Below, piece by piece: positions 14,843 through 24,000 of a DNA stretch of 64,000 bases. Origin of the DNA: Atopobium sp. (GTDB lineage: Bacteria; Actinomycetota; Coriobacteriia; Coriobacteriales; Atopobiaceae); the NCBI GenBank assembly GCA_022732885.1, contig JAIJTS010000001.1:1-64000 (forward strand). Reading direction: 5' to 3'. A program made the position numbers and the translations under genes. Under the pieces are notes generated by a model. The model was not told where the DNA came from, ran no database searches, and was given only the letters and a program-made list of their open reading frames with translations. Each line of letters starts with the position of its first letter. The first letter of the stretch is position 1.

Positions 14843-17800
14843 TTACTCCTCAACTTCGTCGTCACCACCAAACTCTTCCAGAACTCCCAAGGCGGCGGGC
14901 ATCAGCTGCTCTTCATTTCGGTGGAACGGATATGCCAGCTTATGCGACTTTGGATACACAATAGCACCGCGACCCTTCAACTTAAGGGCTTGTTCGCGAG
15001 GAATTTCTACACCCAGATAAACCAGGCGTCCATTTGTCAGGCTCACGGACGTTGCGCCAAGACGCTGCGCGCGAATACGCACGCGAGCGCGATCAAACAA
15101 GTTCTTACCCGCAAGCGGCAGGGCGCCAAAGCTATTCTCGGTATCTTGCTGAAGTGCGTCTACATCAGAAAGCTCTGTGGCTGCAGCTAGGCGACGATAC
15201 ACCAGAACGCGTCGGTCAACCTCTGGCAGATAGTCCTCATCAAGATAGAAATCTGCAGGTAGATTGATGGTTACCTCAGCCTGCTCAAGCTCTGCGGACT
15301 CACCGCGAGCCTCGGCAACCGCCTCGCCCAGCATCTGCGTAAAGAGGTCAAAGCCAACGCTAGAAAGGTTTCCGTGCTGCTCAGCACCCATAAGGGAACC
15401 CGCACCTCTAATCTCCAGATCGCGCATGGCAATGCGCATGCCACTGCCCAGATCCTGGAACTCGTTGATTGCGGTCAGGCGCTCGGTAGCCTCTTCTGTG
15501 AGCGGCAACTCCGCGGGGAACATAAAGTACGCGTACGCCTGTTGCCTACCGCGACCAACACGACCCTTGAGCTGGTACAGCTGAGCCAGTCCCAGACGCT
15601 GCGAATCCTCGATAATCAGTGTGTTAGTGTGCGAGTTGTCAATGCCGGACTCAATGATGGTGGTGGCCACCAAAACGTCAATCTCATGCTCCTGGAAGGC
15701 AAGCATGACGTTTTCTACCTCGCGAGCACTCATCTGTCCGTGGGCCACGCCCACACGAGCCTCAGGAGCCGCCTCCTCCACGCGAGCCACCGCCTCGTCA
15801 ATAGTGGTCACGCGGTTGGACACGTAGTACACCTGACCTTCTCGCTCCAGCTCACTTCTAATAGCAGCAGAAACAAGGTCTGAGTTGTACTCGCCCACCA
15901 TTACCTGAACAGGCTTTCTGCCAGGCGGCGGCGTCAAAATCAAGCTCATGTCACGCACGCCGCTCATGGCCATCTGCATGGTACGTGGAATAGGCGTTGC
16001 CGAGAGCGTCAGCACGTCTACCTGTTCACGCATGTTTTTGAGCTGCTCTTTGTGCTGCACGCCAAAGCGCTGCTCCTCGTCAATGATTACCAGGCCCAAA
16101 TCGTGCGGATTCACGTCTGCAGAGAGCAGTCTATGCGTTCCTACCAGCACATCTACGCTTCCGTCCGCAAATCCCTCAAGCGCCTTTCTCTGCTGAGCAG
16201 GCGTGACAAAACGCGAAAGCACGCTTACCTTCAAATCAAACGGAGCAAATCGCGAGAAAAACGTCTCGTAGTGCTGCTGAGCCAAGATAGTAGTTGGGCA
16301 CAAAATCATAACCTGGCGGGCGTCCTGGCACGCCTTAAACGCAGCTCTCAGTGCCACCTCAGTCTTGCCAAAGCCCACGTCACCGCAAAGCAGGCGGTCC
16401 ATTGGTTTACGCGCTTCCATGTCCAACTTAATATCTGCAACAGCGCTTTCTTGGTCCGGGGTCAGCTGGTACGGGAAGCTGGACTCCATCTCTTCCTGTG
16501 CAGGAGTGTCCAAAGAGAACGCATAGCCCGGCACCGAAGCACGACGCGTGTAGAGGTCTACCAGGTCAAACGCCAGTTTCTTGGCAGACTTTCTTGCCTT
16601 GTTAGTAGCGCGCGACCAATCTGCCGTGTTAAGCCTGGTCAGACGTGGATTATTGCCGTCGGGTCCCACATAGCGCGTGATACGGTCAACCTGCTCCAGA
16701 GGCACATAGAGTTTATCGTCATTGGCGTACTCAAGCAGGAAGTAATCACGCTCTCTACCTGCGACTTCTTGGCGCACAATGGCCGTAAAGTGAGCAATGC
16801 CGTGCGTTGCGTGGACAACGTAATCGCCCGGCTTAAACGGGAAGGTCACCGTTGTGGGGTCAATGCGCTTGGAACGTTTCTTGTTGCGAGCGCTCCTGGC
16901 CGTCAAGTCAGAGACAGAAAGCACTGCTAGATTAGCCGTTGGGATAATAATTCCCGCCGGAACGGGTGCGTCGGTAAACGTGACGCGACCGCGCTTAAGC
17001 GGCGCGTAGGCACCGTTTTGGTCTGGCTCGTTTTCAAGCGCGGTACCCAGCGACTCCTCAAACGGAATGGACTCGTCCGAGAAAAGCAATTTGAGGTGCT
17101 CTCGAGCGGCACGATCTGGCACCGCAAACACCACCGCGTCGCGATCTTGCACCAGCTGCCTTACACGGCCCAAAAGCTTTGTGTCCGAGCCCGCAATGGA
17201 CGGCTGCACCACAGAAAGCTCCGATGTTACCGCAGCTCCCGTACGCAAAAGTGACGAGAAAGACAGGCGTTGCTGCGAGCCAAAGTCCATGGCCTTGGGA
17301 TCTGTATACAGGCCATCTAGTTTCACTTTTGATGCTGTCGCAGACGCAGAAATCTCATCAAAGGCACGCTGACAATCGTCAAAGAGCGAGCGAGGTTCCG
17401 CAAGCACTACCAGCGTTTCTGAAGAGATATGCTCAAGTGGGCTGGCAGAGCCTCCGTACAGCACGGGCAAATAGCGCTCAAGTGCAGGAGCCTGAGCTCC
17501 ACGCTGAATAAGCTCCAGGTCAGCGGCAAGCGCAGAGTTTTCTTGCGCACGCGTATAGAGCGCTTCTTCCGCGCGACGGATGGTCTCTTTGGTAAACGCA
17601 AGCTCTCTAGCTGGGGCAACAGTAATCTCATCAACAGCACCAATGGTCTGGCCAGTAGCTGCCACCATGCGCCTGATACGGTCAATCTCGTCTCCGAAGA
17701 ACTCAATGCGCACAGGACTTGTTGCCTGAGCTGGAAAAATGTCAACCGTGTCGCCGTGAATGTGGAAAGTGCCTGGTGCATCTACCTCACCCGTATCAGC

Positions 17801-18301
17801 GTATCCCATACCCACCAGCAGCGAAGCTACGTCCTCAAAGGGGACGTCGTCGCCAACGGTAAACGTTGCAGGCAGAAAATAGCCTGAACCAGCAGGGGGA
17901 ACTCTACGCATCAGCGCGTGGGCGCTTGCAACTACAATGACCTTCTCGCCAGCGGAAAGCTTGGCGATGGCACGACATCTAGCTCCAATAAGGGCGTCGT
18001 CCGGCGTAGTGTCTGACCAGGGGCGATCTTTGCGGTTAGGGTAACGCAGCACGGCGTCATTGCCCAACCACGCAGCGAGCGAGCGCGCCGTGCGGTCCGC
18101 GGCGTCCTCTCCCGCAACAACCAGCAGACATGGACGAGGATTTTGCGCCCAGAGTGCAGCCAGCATCAGCGGACGAGCGCTTTGCGAGAGGGACAGCGTG
18201 GCATCTGATCCGCGCGAAAGCTCTCGTTTCAGCTTCTCCAACTCAGGCGCACTCAGTAGTTGAGCTGCAACTCTATTGATAAACACACAGTCTCCTGCCA
18301 T
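14843..18301 (-). CDS. mfd: Transcription-repair coupling factor
   Basis: 1152 residues, the normal size for Mfd. The ATPase removes RNA polymerase stalled at lesions and recruits UvrA. The UvrB-homology region includes RNKDRPWSDTTPD. The polymerase-interaction domain (FKPGDYVVHATHGIAHFTAI) is central. Translocase motifs include LLCGDVGFGKTEVALRAAF (Walker A), IIDEEQRFGVQHKE and LSATPIPRTMQMAM, then the C-terminal TRCF domain (VTINLPADFYLDEDYLPEVD). The start at 18301 has no clear ribosome site; a GTG four codons in, after AGGAG, is an alternative. First gene of the mfd, oxidoreductase, mazG run. Confidence 0.97.
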   Translation of the reverse strand: MAGDCVFINRVAAQLLSAPELEKLKRELSRGSDATLSLSQSARPLMLAALWAQNPRPCLLVVAGEDAADRTARSLAAWLGNDAVLRYPNRKDRPWSDTTPDDALIGARCRAIAKLSAGEKVIVVASAHALMRRVPPAGSGYFLPATFTVGDDVPFEDVASLLVGMGYADTGEVDAPGTFHIHGDTVDIFPAQATSPVRIEFFGDEIDRIRRMVAATGQTIGAVDEITVAPARELAFTKETIRRAEEALYTRAQENSALAADLELIQRGAQAPALERYLPVLYGGSASPLEHISSETLVVLAEPRSLFDDCQRAFDEISASATASKVKLDGLYTDPKAMDFGSQQRLSFSSLLRTGAAVTSELSVVQPSIAGSDTKLLGRVRQLVQDRDAVVFAVPDRAAREHLKLLFSDESIPFEESLGTALENEPDQNGAYAPLKRGRVTFTDAPVPAGIIIPTANLAVLSVSDLTARSARNKKRSKRIDPTTVTFPFKPGDYVVHATHGIAHFTAIVRQEVAGRERDYFLLEYANDDKLYVPLEQVDRITRYVGPDGNNPRLTRLNTADWSRATNKARKSAKKLAFDLVDLYTRRASVPGYAFSLDTPAQEEMESSFPYQLTPDQESAVADIKLDMEARKPMDRLLCGDVGFGKTEVALRAAFKACQDARQVMILCPTTILAQQHYETFFSRFAPFDLKVSVLSRFVTPAQQRKALEGFADGSVDVLVGTHRLLSADVNPHDLGLVIIDEEQRFGVQHKEQLKNMREQVDVLTLSATPIPRTMQMAMSGVRDMSLILTPPPGRKPVQVMVGEYNSDLVSAAIRSELEREGQVYYVSNRVTTIDEAVARVEEAAPEARVGVAHGQMSAREVENVMLAFQEHEIDVLVATTIIESGIDNSHTNTLIIEDSQRLGLAQLYQLKGRVGRGRQQAYAYFMFPAELPLTEEATERLTAINEFQDLGSGMRIAMRDLEIRGAGSLMGAEQHGNLSSVGFDLFTQMLGEAVAEARGESAELEQAEVTINLPADFYLDEDYLPEVDRRVLVYRRLAAATELSDVDALQQDTENSFGALPLAGKNLFDRARVRIRAQRLGATSVSLTNGRLVYLGVEIPREQALKLKGRGAIVYPKSHKLAYPFHRNEEQLMPAALGVLEEFGGDDEVEE

Positions 18302-18522
18302 GCCGCTAAACCCACATACAAACGCATGCGGGTTACATCAAACCTTGCCGGGCGCGCGCTGTCGCTGCAGTGCTCAACTGCGCAGACGCGTCCGCGTGCA
18401 GATTTGGTCACTTTTTCAATTGGGCTGTTATTGTAGCTGTTATGCTGCTATTTTGCTATTCTCGCCCCACGTGATAACGTAACTACATACTGGGTACACA
18501 TAGAGGGAATTGAGGAGAGGTC

Positions 18523-19194
18523 ATGCCCAGAGAATCAAAGAAAGTCAAGATAGAACGCGGTATTGAACTGTGCCGACGTATGCACAAGCTCTATCCAAGC
18601 GTCCAGAGCGCGCTGGATTATCACGACGCGTTTACCCTACTCATCAGCGTTATGCTTTCGGCACAGACTACTGACGCTGCAGTAAATAAAGTTACGCCCG
18701 AGCTGTTCCGCCGCTGGCCGGATGCGCCATCCATGGCGGCTGCCAATGCTGTCGAGGTCGGAGAGGTCATCCAGACCATCGGCTTCTGGCGTGCAAAAGC
18801 CAAACATTGCGTGGAAACCGCCCAGATTCTGCTGACAGAGTACGGCGGAGAAGTTCCAGGCACCATGGAAGACCTGGTCACGCTTCCGGGCGTTGGCCGA
18901 AAGACCGCAAACATTGTCCTTAACAAGATGTTTGACGTGGTCGACGGCATTGCGGTGGACACGCACGTATATAGAATCTCCAAGCGCATGCGCCTAAGCT
19001 CGGCTTCTACGCCGCTAGCTGCCGAGAAAGACCTGCTTGCGCTTCTCCCCCACGAGCTCTGGAAAGACGTCAACGAAGAGTGGATTCACTTTGGGCGAGA
19101 AACCTGCACCGCACGTAACCCCAAGTGCGTTGGCTGTCCCATGAGCGACATCTGCCCCTCCTACGAGCAGCCCAACCGCTGGTTCAAGGGATAG
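18523..19194 (+). CDS. nth: Endonuclease III
   Basis: 223 residues. DNA glycosylase/AP-lyase removing oxidised pyrimidines in base excision repair. The helix-hairpin-helix LVTLPGVGRKTANIVL carries the catalytic lysine region, GIAVDTHVYRIS the catalytic aspartate, and CTARNPKCVGCPMSDIC gives the [4Fe-4S] cysteines (C-x6-C-x2-C-x5-C). GAGGAGAGG precedes the ATG. Transcribed divergently from mfd. A repeat array follows rather than a standard terminator. Confidence 0.96.
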   Translation: MPRESKKVKIERGIELCRRMHKLYPSVQSALDYHDAFTLLISVMLSAQTTDAAVNKVTPELFRRWPDAPSMAAANAVEVGEVIQTIGFWRAKAKHCVETAQILLTEYGGEVPGTMEDLVTLPGVGRKTANIVLNKMFDVVDGIAVDTHVYRISKRMRLSSASTPLAAEKDLLALLPHELWKDVNEEWIHFGRETCTARNPKCVGCPMSDICPSYEQPNRWFKG

Positions 19195-19231
19195 GCGTGG
19201 AGCGCGGGTGTGCCTAAACGTCTGGCGAGCC

Positions 19232-19284
19232 TGAAAAGTGCAAAGAATCTGTGTTTGAGACACAGATTCTTTGATGAAATCAGG
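19232..19284. repeat. Large palindromic hairpin before the repeat array
   Basis: CAAAGAATCTGTG pairs perfectly with CACAGATTCTTTG (13 bp, seven-base loop, 19241-19273). An outer GCCTGA/TCAGGC stem extends the fold. It lies about 40 bases after nth and uses the same motif as the repeats that follow. No T-run follows it. Confidence 0.7.
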
Positions 19285-19409
19285 CAGAATCCACCGATTC
19301 TTTTGCATTTTCAGGCAAAAGGTACAGATTCTTTGATGAAATCAGGCAGAATCCACCGATTCTTTTGCATTTTCAGGCAAAAGGTACAGATTCTTTGCAG
19401 AAATCAGGC
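19262..19409. repeat. 62-bp tandem repeat array (2.4 copies)
   Basis: Copies start at 19262, 19324 and 19386 (third partial). The first two are identical over the repeat. Each 62-bp unit contains two related half-units of about 31 bp, both of the form GATTCTTT..G followed by TCAGGC. The array sits between nth and the rubrerythrin terminator. No coding potential is apparent. Confidence 0.85.
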
Positions 19410-19469
19410 GCGACCCGAGCGCACGTCGCGCTTGGCGAGAAACCCGTCTCGCTGCAACACACAGGCACA

Positions 19470-19516
19470 AAAATACCTGCCAGCAGGCCATTTGCTTGCT
19501 GGCAGGTACATTTTTT
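19470..19516 (-). terminator. Terminator of rubrerythrin gene (bidirectional)
   Basis: TACCTGCCAGCA pairs with TGCTGGCAGGTA (19474-19485 with 19497-19508), with A-rich sequence to the left and TTTTTT to the right, so it can act on both strands. Confidence 0.85.
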
Positions 19517-19566
19517 ACGCACTAAGATACGGAGCTGCAACTACACAGCTCAGAGTAGACCTTAAC

Positions 19567-20112
19567 TTAGTAGTTAAGAGACTGCTCCTCGAAGTATGCC
19601 TGTGGGTGACCGCAAACTGGGCAGATCTTTGGAGCAGTTGCGCCAACGTGCAGGTGACCACACTTGAGGCACTTCCAAACCTTAACGCCCTCGCGCTCAA
19701 AGACCTCACCGGACTCAACGCGCTCAAGAAGCTTCTGATAGCGCTCCTCGTGAGTCTTCTCAATGTTGCCAACAAGACGGAACTTAGCAGCGATCTCTGC
19801 AAAGCCCTCCTCCTCAGCTACCTTAGCAAAGTCAGCATACATAGTGGTCCACTCGTAGTTCTCACCAGCTGCTGCATCCTTAAGGTTCTCTGCGGTCTCT
19901 GGAATCTTGCCGCCATGGAGATACTTGAACCAAAGCTTAGCGTGAACGCGCTCGTTGCCAGAAGTCTCAGTAAAGATATTAGAAATCTGCTGATAGCCAT
20001 CTTTTGCAGCCTGAGAAGCATAGTAGCTGTACTTGTTGGTAGCCTGGGACTCACCAGCAAAAGCTGCCTCGAGATTCTTCTTTGTCTGAGAATTCTCAAA
20101 ATCTACTGCCAT
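19567..20112 (-). CDS. rbr: Rubrerythrin
   Basis: 181 residues. Non-haem di-iron peroxidase that protects anaerobes against hydrogen peroxide. The N-terminal four-helix domain has the iron ligands in LEAAFAGESQATNKYSYYA, ERVHAKLWFKYL and EKTHEERYQKLL. The C-terminal rubredoxin domain has CLKCGHLHVG and CPVCGHPQAYF, two CxxC pairs. Ribosome site GGAGAAAA before the ATG at 20112. Single gene with a palindromic operator candidate about 80 bases upstream. Confidence 0.97.
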   Translation of the reverse strand: MAVDFENSQTKKNLEAAFAGESQATNKYSYYASQAAKDGYQQISNIFTETSGNERVHAKLWFKYLHGGKIPETAENLKDAAAGENYEWTTMYADFAKVAEEEGFAEIAAKFRLVGNIEKTHEERYQKLLERVESGEVFEREGVKVWKCLKCGHLHVGATAPKICPVCGHPQAYFEEQSLNY

Positions 20113-20188
20113 TTTTTCTCCTCTCCCGCGTTAACGAGTGGCACGTCAACGCATGTAAAAGCGCCTGGGTTGCGCCATGTTACCTTTG

Positions 20189-20227
20189 GTACATAAATAG
20201 AAATGAGAATCATTAGCATTTATGTAC
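20189..20227 (-). promoter_or_regulatory. Nested palindrome, Fur/PerR-like operator candidate
   Basis: The outer arms GTACATAAAT and ATTTATGTAC are perfect 10-bp inverted repeats. Inside lies AATGAGAATCATT (20202-20214), which resembles the core of Fur-family boxes. It sits between the end of mutY and rubrerythrin, 77 bases before the rbr start. Assignment to Fur or PerR is inference. Confidence 0.55.
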
Positions 20228-20267
20228 ATACACTGACCCCTTCGTCAGTACTATGAATTATAGCCAT

Positions 20268-21278
20268 TTACGGCATCCAGTATTCATCTTTTTTCTGACA
20301 AAAGCCTTCCTTCGCAAGTTCTTCAAGTAAGCCAAGGGTAACCTGCTCATCAAGGGTTTCTCGCCCAGCGTTGACCTCAATCTGACAAAGGTCTTGGTGA
20401 AGTGTCTCTAGCTCAGCTCCACCCTCGTTTTTATGGGCAAGAAGAACGCGTAAAAGTTCAGCTCGCTTCTGTCGATGAGATCCTTCAAAGCGCGTCTGCT
20501 TGACGTGGCTTTTTGATCTTCTGGAAGGATTAGGAATAGTTTTCTTCAGGTATGCGCCATAGTCGAGAAGAGCGTAGTACCAGCTACGTGGCGTAAGATC
20601 CCCCACAACTCCATCTGAAGCACCTGTAGTGCTTCTAGGGCAGGTCAGCTCGACAAGAGGAATAAGCTCAGAGTCTGGTACCCCTTCTGCTTGCGGATAA
20701 AGCTCGTGTAGAAAAACTGTACGCACATTAGTTTCCAGGTAAACACCATGCAAGTTAAACGCAAACGCACAAATACCAGCTGCGGTAGCAGGACCAATGC
20801 CCGGAAGCTTTACCAGCTCTTTTTGATCTTGAGGAAAAACACCGCCTGCTTCAGAAATTGCCTGCGCAGCTCGGTGTACAGACAAAGCTCGACGGTTGTA
20901 ACCCAGCCCCTGCCATTCTTCAAGCACATCAGAAGGCGCGGCGGCAGCCAGCGCGTCAACTGTTGGGAAGCGCTCCAGCCATCTTTGCCAGCGGCCATCT
21001 ACACGGCTAACCTGCGTCTGCTGAAGCATAACCTCAGAAATCCAAATAGCATACGGATCATACGTGCGACGCCAAGGCAGATTGCGATACAGTTCACGGC
21101 CTTTCTTAGCTACCAACTCAACAAATGCTCGTAGCTCTGGCGTAAGCTCTAACGTGAGCTCTGAGACAAACTCTGGCGTAACAGACGTAGCTACAAACTC
21201 TTCAGATGTGAATATAGAAGCATCGGATGAGGTACCCATGCTTCTATTGGTCTTGCTTTGTGAAATTTTCTTTTTCAT
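20268..21278 (-). CDS. mutY: MutY-like adenine DNA glycosylase lacking the Fe-S cluster
   Basis: 336 residues. Excises adenine mispaired with 8-oxoguanine. LPWRRTYDPYAIWISEVMLQQTQV holds the catalytic glutamate and the Q of the MutY signature, LPGIGPATAAGICAFAF is the helix-hairpin-helix, and YALLDYGAYLKKTIPNPS holds the catalytic aspartate. The four cluster cysteines that normally follow are absent: the region reads RRSKSHVKQTRFEGSHRQKR. Clusterless MutY proteins are known in some anaerobes and lactic bacteria. The 40-residue N-terminus is low complexity (Thr/Ser/Glu), and in-frame starts further in are possible. Confidence 0.88.
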   Translation of the reverse strand: MKKKISQSKTNRSMGTSSDASIFTSEEFVATSVTPEFVSELTLELTPELRAFVELVAKKGRELYRNLPWRRTYDPYAIWISEVMLQQTQVSRVDGRWQRWLERFPTVDALAAAAPSDVLEEWQGLGYNRRALSVHRAAQAISEAGGVFPQDQKELVKLPGIGPATAAGICAFAFNLHGVYLETNVRTVFLHELYPQAEGVPDSELIPLVELTCPRSTTGASDGVVGDLTPRSWYYALLDYGAYLKKTIPNPSRRSKSHVKQTRFEGSHRQKRAELLRVLLAHKNEGGAELETLHQDLCQIEVNAGRETLDEQVTLGLLEELAKEGFCQKKDEYWMP

Positions 21279-21373
21279 GCAGCTACCTATAATCTAAAAA
21301 CGCTTGTAACATGCACGCTGCATAATTTCAGTTACTAAACGTTAATTCCTAAAGAAAATGCCATTACTAATTT

Positions 21374-21970
21374 CTACCATACCCTATTGAACTCGTAAGG
21401 CTTTTTCTCAGCAGAAACTACTTCACCGTCAAGCAGATTGTCAAAAGTACCTGCGGTAATCTCATTTTCAATAGCAGCGGCAGCGTTTTTAATGATCTGC
21501 TCGTTACGTTGGGCGTTTTCATTTCTTACCAGCTGGAATTCTCCCACCATTTCTGGCATAAGACCTTCTACAACAACTTGATACAAAGTTACAGACGCAA
21601 AGAAATTACGCAAGGTTTTCTCGGCACTGCACCAAAGAGGTCCAAAATAGCAAGAAGTATGGCGAGGACATGGCTCATTGTTAGGGCCCGCCCACTCACA
21701 GTTAGAAATAAAAACGGGTCCCTGAACTGCTTCAACAATATCAAGAACGCTTACCTGAGTAGGATCTATGGCCAACATCATGCCGCCATGAGCGCCGCGC
21801 GTACTTACAATGACGCCAGCAATAACCAGGTCATGCTGGATAGATCGGGCAAAAGAGTATGGAATATCGTTTTCTTCTGCGGCATCGCGAACAGAAAGAA
21901 GCTTTTTAGGGCTTCTTACCAGCGAAGAAAGCATTCGAATTGCGTAGTCGGTTTTGCGTGAAATTTCCAT
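21374..21970 (-). CDS. Rrf2 family transcriptional regulator
   Basis: 198 residues. N-terminal winged helix (MEISRKTDYAIRMLSSLVRS...VRDAAEENDIPYSFARSIQHDLVIAGVIVSTRGAHGG) typical of Rrf2 proteins such as IscR and NsrR. CEWAGPNNEPCPRHTSC provides three cysteines in the place where family members bind an Fe-S cluster, so it may sense iron, nitric oxide or redox. I place the start at ATG 21970, preceded by TTGGAG; a longer frame to 22000 has no better site. Single gene, target unknown. Confidence 0.9.
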   Translation of the reverse strand: MEISRKTDYAIRMLSSLVRSPKKLLSVRDAAEENDIPYSFARSIQHDLVIAGVIVSTRGAHGGMMLAIDPTQVSVLDIVEAVQGPVFISNCEWAGPNNEPCPRHTSCYFGPLWCSAEKTLRNFFASVTLYQVVVEGLMPEMVGEFQLVRNENAQRNEQIIKNAAAAIENEITAGTFDNLLDGEVVSAEKKPYEFNRVW

Positions 21971-22067
21971 TGATTCTCCAAGTACCCCTCTTGCGTCCAC
22001 TCGAGGGACTGTTTTTAACTTAATACATATATGACCAGGTTAATTGCTGTTATCAGTTCTATCTTTA

Positions 22068-22886
22068 CTACCAGTTTAAAATTGTCCAGCCGCGCTTATT
22101 TGCAAGTCTGGCAAGTGTTGGACCAGGACATACCGCACATGGCGTTTGCGCTGCTGACAGAAGCGTTGCGTCTGAGTAGTGATCACCATACGCGTACGCA
22201 ATCTCCCAGTTGCCCTTGCCAAACCGCTGATTACACCACTCAGTTGCCGAAACCAGCTTTTGAGCGCCTTCAATCACGGGGCCTTCTACCTTGCTAGTGT
22301 AATGTTCGTTGAGTCCCACCTGCATTTTTGTGGCGAGAAAAGCGTCTGCTCCCAATTTTTGAGCGGCCAATTCCGCGATAGGTTCAAATGTTGCTGAAAC
22401 CAGTAACACACAGCAACCTTCGGCCTGTCGACGACGCGCCTCAGCCAACGCCTGAGGACGATACATCCTCTCAACTACCTCGCGATGAAAATCATGCATA
22501 ACGGCATTTGCAAACTCAACGCTATACTGCGTAAGCGCGCCAACAACCAGCTCGCGAGCTTCCTCCTGCCTTTGCGGAAGATGTAGCTTATAGCGAGCTC
22601 CCCACCACAAAAGTTTTAAGGATCGAGAAACTGAGGATAGATGGCGACGAAGTAAATACGCAGAGAACAAAAGTCCTGATTGTCCAGAAATGACAGTTCC
22701 ATCAAAATCAAAAACAGCAATTTTTTTGATTGAATCTGAAGAACAATCTGTACCGGCAGATTTTGCGGATATGGAATTCACGCTATCACACTGTGACAGC
22801 GCGTCCAAAGCATTTTGATCCCGCACAATCCACCTCACTTTACCTCTGCTTTTAAATGTTTCTAAAGCAGAAGCACTTAGATACAT
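22068..22886 (-). CDS. HAD-superfamily phosphatase (HAD-IB, phosphoserine phosphatase-like)
   Basis: 272 residues. HAD motif I VFDFDGTVISGQSG at about 57-70, motif II VLLVSATFEPIAEL, and motif IV AYAYGDHYSDATLLSAA. Together these match HAD-IB enzymes that dephosphorylate small molecules or phospholipid intermediates. The first 50 residues have no HAD character; an internal start cannot be excluded because no strong ribosome site is visible. Monocistronic by spacing. Confidence 0.85.
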   Translation of the reverse strand: MYLSASALETFKSRGKVRWIVRDQNALDALSQCDSVNSISAKSAGTDCSSDSIKKIAVFDFDGTVISGQSGLLFSAYLLRRHLSSVSRSLKLLWWGARYKLHLPQRQEEARELVVGALTQYSVEFANAVMHDFHREVVERMYRPQALAEARRRQAEGCCVLLVSATFEPIAELAAQKLGADAFLATKMQVGLNEHYTSKVEGPVIEGAQKLVSATEWCNQRFGKGNWEIAYAYGDHYSDATLLSAAQTPCAVCPGPTLARLANKRGWTILNW

Positions 22887-22983
22887 TCTGTTGTAAAGAT
22901 ATCATACAATCCAGTATTTTCTGACTTGGACTCAATAAATTAAAGATGTAATTTAAAGCTTTTATACTGGACTTTTTTCCTAA

Positions 22984-23008
22984 TGAAAAAGCCCTCCGAA
23001 GAGGGCTT
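22984..23008 (-). terminator. Terminator after tRNA-Asp
   Basis: AAGCCCTC pairs with GAGGGCTT around a CGAA loop, with a T-run on the minus strand. Confidence 0.8.
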
Positions 23009-23018
23009 GAACATGCAA

Positions 23019-23095
<77 letters not shown>

Positions 23096-23326
23096 GGACG
23101 CCTTGTTGCGAATTGAAATAATACAGGGAACTTTTATTCTTGTCTAGCGTTATTTCCAACGAATTTGAAAATTTTGTTCTAAAAAACCACGTAACTAGAA
23201 TAACCGCAGTTAAACGATGTGAATACTCACTATAAATTCACAACTTCCTTGCGGTAATTTTGCCAAGAAGTCCGCTGCACACCCTTTACGCTTCTGTCAG
23301 GTCTCTGTCAGACGCCTACTAATATT

Positions 23327-23998
23327 TTACTGGAGGGCAACGCTTGTAGTATTTCCGGTGGAATCAGTTACCTTAAGAGTAGCTCCATCAAGTGTAGCCG
23401 AAGAAACCGTTCCGCTTCCTCCAACTGCTTTGCCGTCCTTATCGGCAATAAGCGTTGGAAGTGATCCGTCTACCAGAGCACAAGCAACAACGTCCCAGCC
23501 AGACTCGCGATTTTCTGGAACCAAAATAGTGTCATTAAAAAGAATCAGGTTTGTAGGAGTACCCTCAACCTCAAATAAAACGCTTTTAGTTCCCGAGTCA
23601 CTTGTACGAACAACAGCAGTTTTGCCGTCACTTTGCTTCTCTAAGGAATACTTCATGCCATGGAAGGTGACTGAGCCATCAACCGCTTGTTCATCCTGCT
23701 GTTTCTCATTAGCATAAGCGGACTGAGTCTGCTTTTGTTGCTGATTTGTAGATTCATCCTTAGCGCTTGTAGCGCAACGAACAATAAAGAACAGAGCAGT
23801 TAGTGCAACAATAGCCGCTAACACAAGCACAATAATCAATTTTTTGTTTGGAGGCTCAGGCGTGTTGTCAGCCTGTCGAGGACTCTGAGGAATTTGTGCT
23901 CCCTGACCTGCGCGCAGTGTTGAAATGTTCTTCAGGTCAACCGATGAAGCCTCAGGGGTCTTCTCGCCAGATGCACTTGTTCTCATGTGGTTTGCCAT
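23327..23998 (-). CDS. Single-pass membrane protein of unknown function
   Basis: 223 residues, not recognised. A cytoplasmic N-terminus of about 50 polar residues leads to one membrane helix (KLIIVLVLAAIVALTALFFIV, about 53-73). It is followed by a Gln/Asn-rich linker and an extracytoplasmic domain that looks beta-rich (VTFHGMKYSLEKQSDGKTAVVRTSDSG, GTVSSATLDGATLKVTDSTG). GGAGG before the ATG comes from the tail of recR, two bases upstream, so it is the fourth gene of the dnaX, ybaB, recR set. Confidence 0.75.
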   Translation of the reverse strand: MANHMRTSASGEKTPEASSVDLKNISTLRAGQGAQIPQSPRQADNTPEPPNKKLIIVLVLAAIVALTALFFIVRCATSAKDESTNQQQKQTQSAYANEKQQDEQAVDGSVTFHGMKYSLEKQSDGKTAVVRTSDSGTKSVLFEVEGTPTNLILFNDTILVPENRESGWDVVACALVDGSLPTLIADKDGKAVGGSGTVSSATLDGATLKVTDSTGNTTSVALQ

Positions 23999-24000
23999 GC

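Noticed and set aside
19262..19409. CRISPR array
   Set aside because: Repeats are contiguous without unique spacers, only 2.4 copies, and no cas genes are nearby.
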